Of a DNA stretch of 64,000 nucleotides, positions 26,369 to 32,265 are shown piece by piece; positions within the stretch are counted from its first letter, which is position 1, and each line of letters begins with the position of its first letter. Where the stretch lies: positions 158,625 to 222,624 of the forward strand of contig NZ_JASGBH010000002.1 in NCBI RefSeq assembly GCF_030053395.1, in the 5' to 3' direction. A program made the translations under genes and the position numbers. The DNA is from Limnohabitans lacus (lineage in GTDB: Bacteria; Pseudomonadota; Gammaproteobacteria; Burkholderiales; Burkholderiaceae_C). The notes under the pieces were generated by a model. It was not told the DNA's origin, did not search any database, and saw only the letters and a program-made list of their open reading frames with translations.

Positions 26369-27402
26369 AAACCGACCACACCCAACGCGGCTCGGTGAGC
26401 CTGATGGTGGCCTTTTTGTTGCCGGTCTTGATCGGCTTGGCCGCCTTGGCGATTGACCTGGTCTATTTGCAAGTCGTGCGCAACGAAATGCAAAACGATG
26501 CCGACGCCGCAGCACTGGCCGGTGCGGGCTACTTTTTTGACGGCACCAACGCCACGCCCAACTGGACCCTGGCCAGCCAAAAAGCACAAACGGCCATCAC
26601 CCGCAACACGGCAGACGGTGCGGCGCTGACCACCGGCACCGTAGCCACCGGCTATTGGAACTTGGTGGACACGCCCAAAGTGCTGCAAGCCTTGCCCATG
26701 GTGCCCAAGCCCTACGATGCGCCAGCCATCCAAGTGACCGTGGCCAAGGCCAACAGCACCAACGGTGGCGAAGTGCCCACCTTCTTTGCGCGTTACTGGG
26801 GCATCGTCTCGCGGCCCATGCAGGCCACGGCTGTGGCCGGACTGTCCAGCCCCAGCACGATCTTGCCCGGTGGGGTGTTCCCTATGGCCATTGCCCAATG
26901 CCTGTACGACAACTACTGGAACTTCAACACCACCCCAGCCGGCCCCAAGCTCGACCCGGCCACCGGCAAGCCCTACATTTTCAGAATTGGCAGTGCCTAC
27001 CATTACGGCACCTGTGCTTCGGGCGAATGGACCTCTTTGCTCGACGACTCCAACAGCACATCGGACATCAAAGAACTGATCGACGAAGGCAACCCGGTGG
27101 ACCTGAGCATTGGCCAATCCATCTGGATACAAACCGGCGCCAAAGCCGCGGTCTTCGGCACCGTGAAAGCCTGCAGCGCAGCGGGCAACAAGAAGTGCGA
27201 GTACGTGGTCATCCCCACCGTGAACACCGTCACCTCTCACTCGCGCACGCCCATCATCGCGTTTGCCTGCGTGCACATTTTGGATGCCAACCAGGGCAGC
27301 AAATACATCGAGGCCGAGATGAGCACCAAGTGCAAAGCCCCATGGGGCACAGGCATCGGCCCCAACTACGGCGTGGTCTCGCCGCCGAGTTTGTTCAAGT
27401 GA
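26365..27402 (+). CDS. tadG: TadG-like pilus-associated protein
   Basis: This 345-residue protein has an N-terminal TadE/G-like hydrophobic segment (RGSVSLMVAFLLPVLIGLAALAIDLVYLQ, about 8-36). The NEMQNDADAAALAGAGYFFDG segment follows, typical of TadG-type proteins exported to the envelope. The rest is a non-repetitive periplasmic domain with several Cys. It lacks an obvious von Willebrand A domain (no clear DxSxS motif), so it is the short TadG form. It is coupled to tadE and ends 1 base before the stop of the convergent exonuclease gene. Confidence 0.82.
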   Translation: MKTDHTQRGSVSLMVAFLLPVLIGLAALAIDLVYLQVVRNEMQNDADAAALAGAGYFFDGTNATPNWTLASQKAQTAITRNTADGAALTTGTVATGYWNLVDTPKVLQALPMVPKPYDAPAIQVTVAKANSTNGGEVPTFFARYWGIVSRPMQATAVAGLSSPSTILPGGVFPMAIAQCLYDNYWNFNTTPAGPKLDPATGKPYIFRIGSAYHYGTCASGEWTSLLDDSNSTSDIKELIDEGNPVDLSIGQSIWIQTGAKAAVFGTVKACSAAGNKKCEYVVIPTVNTVTSHSRTPIIAFACVHILDANQGSKYIEAEMSTKCKAPWGTGIGPNYGVVSPPSLFK

Positions 27403-27403
27403 G

Positions 27404-28015
27404 TCAGGCAGCGGCCCGCTGCTTCAAATACGGCCCCACCATGTGGCGGCTGGTGCGCTGAAGGCCCATCAGCAAAGCGTGGTCTGCCTGGCTGCAGCCG
27501 TAGCGGGTTTTCAGGTCGTGCTGCATCTGCGCCAGCAAATGCGCGGCCATCTCGGCATCGGCCAAGGCCCTGTGCGCACGGCCCGACGACGGCAAATGGT
27601 GCAGCGCCGCCAGCGTGCCCAACTTGTGATTGGGCGCCTGCGGGTACAGGCGGCGCGACAGCAGCAAGGTGCAAGCAAACGGATGTGCGCCGTCTTCGCC
27701 GCAACGGGCCAACTCGGCCTGCCAAAACTTTTTATCAAACGCCGCGTTGTGCGCCACCATGGGCCGCCCGCCCACAAAGCGGGCCGCCTCGCGCATCACT
27801 TGCTCGGCTGCTGGCGCGGCCTGCACCATCTCGTTGGTGATGCCCGTGAGCTGGGTGATGAAACTGTTGACCCGCACCCCGGCGTTCATCAGGCTTTGGT
27901 AGCGGTCCACCACCTGCCCACCTTCGAGCATGACGATGGCCACCTCGGTGGCGCGGTCGCCCATGTTGGGCGAGATGCCTGTGGTTTCGAAGTCGATGAT
28001 GGCGATGGGGGTCAT
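27404..28015 (-). CDS. DnaQ-like 3'-5' exonuclease domain protein
   Basis: This 203-residue DEDD-family exonuclease has ExoI IIDFETTG near residue 6 (Asp8 and Glu10), ExoII HNAAFDKKFW near 89 and ExoIII HRALADAEM near 146, giving a DEDDh type with catalytic His146. It is a stand-alone relative of DNA polymerase III epsilon or RNase T-like trimming enzymes and could act in repair. Its ATG overlaps the stop codon of a small antitoxin-like ORF (ATGA), so it is probably translated from a two-gene message. This marks the left edge of the accessory region. Confidence 0.85.
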   Translation of the reverse strand: MTPIAIIDFETTGISPNMGDRATEVAIVMLEGGQVVDRYQSLMNAGVRVNSFITQLTGITNEMVQAAPAAEQVMREAARFVGGRPMVAHNAAFDKKFWQAELARCGEDGAHPFACTLLLSRRLYPQAPNHKLGTLAALHHLPSSGRAHRALADAEMAAHLLAQMQHDLKTRYGCSQADHALLMGLQRTSRHMVGPYLKQRAAA

Positions 28016-28197
28016 TTTCGCGGCACAGTCAATTGAGTGATGCTTTGCATTTCTGGTCTATTGGAGAAGCACCCACGAACTTTATCCTTGAGATAAGCGG
28101 CCATGGCCCGTCCGTCAACGACCATGCCACTTTCAGCAAGATTTTTTTGCGCATGCAATGCACGTTGAATAGTAGTTTTTCGGTCTGTTGTATTCAT
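28012..28197 (-). CDS. Small antitoxin-like protein coupled to exonuclease
   Basis: This 61-residue product (from ATG at 28197; 28227 would add 10 residues) reads MNTTDRKTTIQRALHAQKNL... and contains AESGMVVDGRAMAAYLKDK near residues 21-39. That 'AQ-x-xL-x-xG-x-V-x-x-x-x-x-x-x-YL' pattern resembles the DNA-binding or dimer part of small antitoxins, but I cannot name a family. No toxin gene adjoins it. Its stop overlaps the exonuclease start. The DNA is more AT-rich than in neighbours. It may be an antitoxin remnant or a real regulator of the exonuclease. Confidence 0.45.
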   Translation of the reverse strand: MNTTDRKTTIQRALHAQKNLAESGMVVDGRAMAAYLKDKVRGCFSNRPEMQSITQLTVPRK

Positions 28198-28319
28198 CTT
28201 GATGAAACTATAGCGAGCCTGCTTCACTCAACTCTGCAACAGCTGATCAGATGGTCACATGAAAGCCCGCTTTGATTGAACGGCACGACATTAAAGAATC
28301 CTTTAATTTAAAAACTCCC

Positions 28320-28475
28320 ATGCACCCCGGCCCCCTCCTCTTCTGCACCGACCTGCACGGCCTACAACACGACAACATTGACAGCAGCGCCCACTGTGAC
28401 GCGGAAGGCTTTTAGAATTTTTGGGAGGGGCTGCGAGTGGGCATGGCGTTGGATGTGCCCCTTGGGTAGCGCCCA
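28320..28475 (+). pseudogene. Decayed, internally deleted metallophosphoesterase copy
   Basis: Reading from 28320 gives MHPGPLLFCTDLHGLQHDN and then IDSSAHCDAEGF, a stop, and NFWEGLRVGMALDV. The first part matches the N-terminus and the rest the C-terminus of the intact metallophosphoesterase at 29272-30063; roughly 200 middle codons are missing and a TAG interrupts the frame. The junction lies where the intact gene has two similar CACGGCCA..CAGCAC stretches (29305-29322 and 29838-29853), so deletion by recombination between short repeats is likely. It sits just before vapB. Confidence 0.7.
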
Positions 28476-28488
28476 ATCAAAATGCGTC

Positions 28489-28504
28489 ATATACTTTGGT
28501 ATAT
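28489..28504. promoter_or_regulatory. Probable vapBC operator palindrome
   Basis: ATATAC, a TTTG spacer and GTATAT form a perfect inverted repeat 23 bases before the vapB start. VapB antitoxins with AbrB/MazE folds repress their own operons at such GTATAC-like palindromes; the role here is inferred. Confidence 0.55.
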
Positions 28505-28526
28505 GTCCGCGCCCAAGGAGGTCTCC

Positions 28527-28811
28527 ATGTCACAAACTGCCAAACTTTTTGCCAACGGCCGAAGCCAGGCTGTGCGCCTGCCAGCTGCATTTCGGTTTGA
28601 CACCCAAGAAGTCTTCATCCGACAAGACCCCGCCACGGGCGACGTGATCTTGTCTCGGCGGCCCGAAGACTGGCAGGGTTTTTTAACCGCCGCTCTGGCA
28701 GCCCAAGTGCCCGATGACTTTTTGGGCAGCGAAGAACGCCAAGCACAAGGCCACGCGCCAGCTCCCGAGCGAGACCCATTTGAAGACATGCCCCCTTCAC
28801 TCAATCACTGA
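28527..28811 (+). CDS. vapB: VapB-type antitoxin (AbrB/MazE fold)
   Basis: This 94-residue antitoxin has an N-terminal swapped-hairpin DNA-binding domain (SQTAKLFANGRSQAVRLPAAFRF near residues 2-25) typical of the VapB/MazE group. The C-terminal tail (FLTAALAAQVPDDFLGSEERQ...) neutralises the toxin. The start at 28527 follows AAGGAGGTCTCC, a very strong ribosome binding site, and is preferred over an in-frame start at 28482 that lies across the operator. vapC follows after 15 bases. The last 30 residues are closely matched by the C-terminus of the metallophosphoesterase downstream, which points to a local duplication. Confidence 0.88.
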   Translation: MSQTAKLFANGRSQAVRLPAAFRFDTQEVFIRQDPATGDVILSRRPEDWQGFLTAALAAQVPDDFLGSEERQAQGHAPAPERDPFEDMPPSLNH

Positions 28812-28826
28812 CCAGCGAGCACGCCC

Positions 28827-29225
28827 ATGTCACCGCGCTACATGCTGGACACCAACACCGTCAGCCACATCATCAAACGACACCCGCAAGTCATACAGCG
28901 CTTGCTGGCTGTGCCCATGCACACCGTTTGCATCTCGGCCATCACGGCGGGCGAATTGTCATTTGGTCTGGCCAAGCGCCCCGAGGCCATGGCCTTGAAA
29001 GCAGCCGTCACAGAGTTTTTGCGCCGTGTCGATGTGCTGCCTTGGGATGCCGCCGTGGCCCACACCTACGGCACCGTTCGCGCACAGCTGCAAAGCATGG
29101 GCACACCATTGGCAGCGCTGGACACCCAAATTGCAGCCCATGCACTGCATGCCCAAGCCACTTTGGTGAGCAGCGACAAAGCCTTTGTGCAAGTCGCAGG
29201 CCTGCAGCTTGAAAACTGGTCTTGA
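28827..29225 (+). CDS. vapC: VapC-type PIN ribonuclease toxin
   Basis: This 132-residue PIN-domain toxin has the acidic residues expected of a Mg2+-dependent ribonuclease: Asp8 in YMLDTNTVS, Glu near 43 in TAGELSFG and Asp near 99 in ALDTQIAAHAL. A final acidic position lies near SSDKAF. VapC toxins commonly cut tRNA or rRNA and block translation when VapB is lost. The PxxALDTQIAAHA pattern is that of the enteric-type VapC. It is translated with vapB and probably repressed by the VapBC complex at the upstream palindrome. Target RNA is unknown. Confidence 0.9.
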   Translation: MSPRYMLDTNTVSHIIKRHPQVIQRLLAVPMHTVCISAITAGELSFGLAKRPEAMALKAAVTEFLRRVDVLPWDAAVAHTYGTVRAQLQSMGTPLAALDTQIAAHALHAQATLVSSDKAFVQVAGLQLENWS

Positions 29226-29271
29226 TCAACTCCTGAACAGTTCAACACTGACAGCCCCAAGCTGCGCACAC

Positions 29272-30063
29272 ATGACCGGCCCCATCCTCTTCTGCGGCGA
29301 CCCGCACGGCCAATGGCAGCACATCCTCGATGCCGCCTTGCAAACCCACGCCCGCGCCGTGATCTTGCTGGGCGACCTGGAGCCAGCCCAGCCGCTGCAC
29401 ATAGAGCTGGAAGCGATTTGGGAGCGGGTCTGGTTCATCCACGGCAACCGCGACACCGACCACGCGGACAACTTTGGCAACGTGTGGCACGACGAAGTGA
29501 GCGAGCGCAGCCTGCACGGTCGTGTCGTCACGCTGCCCTGCGGCACGCGCATCGCCGGGTTGGGCGGCGTGTTTCGCGGTGCGGTGTGGTACCCCAAAGA
29601 CGCACAAAAGCCCAAGTTTCGAAGCCGCGAAGCGCACGCACGCGTGACGCCGCGCCAAGACCGCTGGCAAGGCGGCGTGCAACTCAAGCACTGGTCCAGC
29701 ATCTACCCCGACGAGGTGGAACACCTGGCCACGCAACAAGCCGACATCCTCATCACCCACGAAGCGCCCGGCTACCACGAGCACGGCTTCAAAGAGCTGG
29801 ACTCACTGGCCCGCCGCATGGGCGTGCGCATGACGGTGCACGGCCACCAGCACGACAGTATTGACAGCAGCGCCCACTGGGACGGGCAAGGGTTTCAGAG
29901 CTTTGGGGTGGGGCTGCGGGGGGTGATGGCAGTGGATGGGTTCGATGATTTTTTGGGCAGCGTCGAGCGCAGCTCACATGGCCATACGCCAACGCACGAG
30001 CGAGACCCTTTCGAAGGGATGTCCGGCTCAATTGAGCTTTCTGCCCTCAAACTGGACAATTGA
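29272..30063 (+). CDS. Metallophosphoesterase with a VapB-like tail
   Basis: This 263-residue calcineurin-like phosphoesterase has the metal-binding motifs GDPHG (residues 9-13), LLGDLE near 33, GNRD near 58, THEAPG near 163 and HGHQHD near 189. It would hydrolyse a phosphoester, perhaps a nucleotide or nucleic-acid end; substrate unknown. From about residue 222 (DDFLGSVERSSHGHTPTHERDPFEGM) the protein matches the VapB C-terminus just upstream, so the last 40 residues came from a second vapB copy by deletion. A decayed copy lies at 28320-28475. The start at 29272 is an ATG. Confidence 0.8.
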   Translation: MTGPILFCGDPHGQWQHILDAALQTHARAVILLGDLEPAQPLHIELEAIWERVWFIHGNRDTDHADNFGNVWHDEVSERSLHGRVVTLPCGTRIAGLGGVFRGAVWYPKDAQKPKFRSREAHARVTPRQDRWQGGVQLKHWSSIYPDEVEHLATQQADILITHEAPGYHEHGFKELDSLARRMGVRMTVHGHQHDSIDSSAHWDGQGFQSFGVGLRGVMAVDGFDDFLGSVERSSHGHTPTHERDPFEGMSGSIELSALKLDN

Positions 30064-30089
30064 TATCAATGACCAAATTTTGATATCAT
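30059..30089. promoter_or_regulatory. Paired TGATATCA sites, probable fitAB operator
   Basis: Two copies of the palindrome TGATATCA lie at 30061-30068 and 30081-30088, 20 bases apart, two DNA turns. The first is part of the perfect 12-base palindrome ATTGATATCAAT at 30059-30070. They end 28 bases before the antitoxin start and fit binding by a FitA-type ribbon-helix-helix regulator; this is inferred. Confidence 0.55.
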
Positions 30090-30116
30090 TCTCACCTTGC
30101 TTCAGGAGACCCAGCC

Positions 30117-30356
30117 ATGTCATCCATCACCATCCGCAATTTGCCCGAAGAAACCCACAGAGCTTTGCGACAGCGTGCCGCATTGGCGGGCCGCAGCACA
30201 GAGGCCGAAGTGCGCGCCATTCTGGAGCAAGCCGCACGCCCGCAAGGGCGCATCCAACTGGGATCGCTGCTGGCCGAAATTGGCCAACAAGCTGGCGGCT
30301 TTGACTTGAATATTGAGCGCGACAAAACACCCGCAAAACCCATGGTGTTTGAATGA
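30117..30356 (+). CDS. fitA: FitA-like ribbon-helix-helix antitoxin
   Basis: This 79-residue protein has an N-terminal ribbon-helix-helix domain (SSITIRNLPEETHRALRQRAALAGRSTEAEVRAIL, residues 2-36), the FitA/Arc-like pattern in which the beta strand ITIRNLP contacts DNA. The C-terminal tail binds the toxin. The ATG at 30117 follows CAGGAGACCC. It overlaps the toxin gene by 4 bases (ATGA), typical for coupled antitoxin-toxin pairs. Two TGATATCA palindromes upstream are its likely operator. Confidence 0.9.
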   Translation: MSSITIRNLPEETHRALRQRAALAGRSTEAEVRAILEQAARPQGRIQLGSLLAEIGQQAGGFDLNIERDKTPAKPMVFE

Positions 30357-30778
30357 TCTTGCTCGACACCAACGTCATCTCGGAGCCACTGAAGCTGTCG
30401 GCGGACGCGGGCGTTTTGTCGTGGATCGATGCGCAATCCATCGACACCCTTTACCTGTCCGCCATCAGCCTGGCCGAATTGCGCTTTGGCATCGCCGCCC
30501 TGCCATCGGGCAAACGCAAAGAGACCCTGCACCTGGGCCTAGAGCAACGCATCCTGCCTTTGTTTGCTGACCGAATCCTGCCTTTTGACGCCAGCGCATC
30601 GCAGGCCTATGCAGACATCCTTTCGACAGCCCGCACCCAGGGCCGAGCCATCTCGACCGCGGACGGCTACATCGCCGCCACCGCGAAGCGACATGGCTTC
30701 ATGGTGGCCACGCGCGACGCCAGTCCCTTTGAGGCTGCGGGGCTAACCGTGATCAACCCTTGGACGTCCAGGCACTGA
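30353..30778 (+). CDS. fitB: FitB/VapC-like PIN ribonuclease toxin
   Basis: This 141-residue PIN-domain protein has the MILLDTNVISE start (Asp5), an acidic Glu near 44 in LAELRFGI, and Asp residues near 100-105 (TADGYIAATA) and near 120 (ATRDASPF). These form the metal site of a ribonuclease toxin. It resembles FitB of Neisseria and VapC paralogs; function is RNA cleavage when the antitoxin is degraded. It is the second PIN toxin in 2.5 kb. A terminator follows at 30780. Confidence 0.9.
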   Translation: MILLDTNVISEPLKLSADAGVLSWIDAQSIDTLYLSAISLAELRFGIAALPSGKRKETLHLGLEQRILPLFADRILPFDASASQAYADILSTARTQGRAISTADGYIAATAKRHGFMVATRDASPFEAAGLTVINPWTSRH

Positions 30779-30779
30779 C

Positions 30780-30799
30780 AAAGCCCATTATGGGCTTTT
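30780..30799 (+). terminator. Intrinsic terminator after fitB
   Basis: AAAGCCCA and TGGGCTTT arms with a TTA loop are followed by TTGATTTTT. It directly follows the fitB stop codon. Confidence 0.8.
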
Positions 30800-30887
30800 G
30801 ATTTTTGCAAGGTAACCCAGGCAAAGCCCTGGTACACAAAGCCGCACCCTTTTCTTAAGCTGATTGCCTCACCCACATGGAGGCAAC

Positions 30888-31310
30888 ATGCACCCCGCAA
30901 CAGACCCCAGCACCACGCCTGTTTATGGCGTTCGCCCCAGCAAGCCCGGCTTGTATCTGGGCTTGTTTCATGGCCGCGACACGCCCAGCCAGACCATGCA
31001 CGGCTGGGGATTCGATGGCCCGGCCATTGGGCCGCTCCGGTACTTTCACACCACCTACGCCTGCTCGGTGAATGTGGAATTTGTCAGCCCCACAGATGCC
31101 CAACTGTTCACAGGCACGCACGACACGCTCATGGACTTGGCCATCAACGGTGACCTGCTTTGCTTTGACGGCAAGCTTTATGGCGATTGGACCGTCTACA
31201 TGGTGACGCCCGATGAATGCTTCAGGCCACCCGACACCTTCCGGCAAAACACCCGTCCCAACGATTTGCGCAGACAAGCCAAACCGATCCCGTGGGACGA
31301 GGACAGCTAA
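30888..31310 (+). CDS. Protein of unknown function next to HNH endonuclease
   Basis: I do not recognise this 140-residue product. It is soluble, with no signal or membrane segment. It contains GVRPSKPGLYLGLFHGRD near residue 14, an aromatic segment GWGFDGPAIGPLRYFHTTYACSVNVEFV and TDAQLFTGTHDTLMDLAINGDLL near 69. The ATG at 30888 follows GGAGGCAAC, a strong ribosome binding site. The HNH endonuclease gene starts 25 bases after its stop and is probably in the same transcript. The pairing in a defence-rich region suggests an accessory or immunity-like role, which is only inference. Confidence 0.6.
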   Translation: MHPATDPSTTPVYGVRPSKPGLYLGLFHGRDTPSQTMHGWGFDGPAIGPLRYFHTTYACSVNVEFVSPTDAQLFTGTHDTLMDLAINGDLLCFDGKLYGDWTVYMVTPDECFRPPDTFRQNTRPNDLRRQAKPIPWDEDS

Positions 31311-31335
31311 CATCTGCCGTCAGGGAGAACAACAC

Positions 31336-32112
31336 ATGCCACGATCCACCAACTGGACGCGCAACGAAACATTGGCGGCGTTTCACATTTACCTGCAACT
31401 GCCATTTGGGCAGCTGCACCGCAACCAACCGCGCATCGTGCAGTTGTCGCACTGGATGGGGCGCACCGCCAGCGCTGTGGCCATGAAGCTGGTCAATTTG
31501 GCCAGCCTCGACCCCCAAATTGTGGCCAGTGGCCGACGCGGCATGGGCAATGCATCCAAGCTTGACCAACAAATTTGGAACGAGTTTTTGGCGGCCAACG
31601 ACCTCGTGGTCACCGAAGCGGCCATGTCCTTTGGCCACTATGCAGAACAAAACGGCCTACCGCCCTTTGTGGACGTGCTGGACGAAGTGCCCGACATTGC
31701 AGAAGGCAAAACCACCACGGCCATCGTGCAGGTGCGCGTCAACCAAGCCCGGTTTCGCCGCGCCATATTGGCCAGCTACAACGCCACCTGCTGCATGAGC
31801 GGCCTGCGCGTGCCCAAGCTGCTCGTGACCAGCCACATCGTGCCGTGGAGCATGGACACCCAAAACCGCCTGAACCCCAGCAACGGCCTGTGCCTGTCGG
31901 CCTTGCACGACCGGGCCTATGACCAAGGGCTGATCACGGTGTTACCGGACTTCACCATCCGCGTGGGCGAGGCGCTGCGGCACGCCGAGTTAGACCCGTT
32001 TGCACAAAGCAGCTTGGCGCAATGCCAAGGGCAAGCGATTCGCCTGCCGGAACGCTTTCGGCCAGCGCCAGCGTTTTTGGAGACACATGCGAGGCGGTTT
32101 GGGTTTTTGTGA
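31336..32112 (+). CDS. HNH endonuclease
   Basis: This 258-residue protein ends in an HNH nuclease domain: SHIVPWSMDTQNRLNPSNGLCLSALHDRAYDQGLI, residues 166-200, with His167, Asn180, Asn183 and His191 at metal and catalytic positions. This variant is common in putative restriction endonucleases. The N-terminal half (NWTRNETLAAFHIYLQLPFG...) contains a helical region that may recognise DNA or a partner. The ATG at 31336 follows GGGAGAAC. No matching DNA methyltransferase adjoins, although a methyltransferase domain is fused in the large protein at 34243. Restriction activity is plausible but unproven. Confidence 0.82.
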   Translation: MPRSTNWTRNETLAAFHIYLQLPFGQLHRNQPRIVQLSHWMGRTASAVAMKLVNLASLDPQIVASGRRGMGNASKLDQQIWNEFLAANDLVVTEAAMSFGHYAEQNGLPPFVDVLDEVPDIAEGKTTTAIVQVRVNQARFRRAILASYNATCCMSGLRVPKLLVTSHIVPWSMDTQNRLNPSNGLCLSALHDRAYDQGLITVLPDFTIRVGEALRHAELDPFAQSSLAQCQGQAIRLPERFRPAPAFLETHARRFGFL

Positions 32113-32265
32113 GGGGTTGAGGTTTGCGTATTAACTTGGTGACAGGTGTGCAGCGAAAGGTGACGTGATTTAACCTGAACTGCGATCATGCAATTACACT
32201 GAACATTAACTATTCGTCTATTGAGAACTTAATAGTATTCAAAAGCTCCTATCGCCTGAAGTGAG

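Noticed and set aside
28378..28647. Short open frame overlapping the vapB start
   Set aside because: It covers the phosphoesterase remnant and operator and is out of frame with vapB; no family resemblance.
31213..31335. Longer N-terminus for the HNH endonuclease
   Set aside because: The ATG at 31336 has GGGAGAAC upstream, and the extra codons lie within the preceding gene in another frame.
32113..32265. Possible small gene or RNA between HNH and OLD genes
   Set aside because: It is AT-rich with no promoter-terminator pair and no coherent frame.
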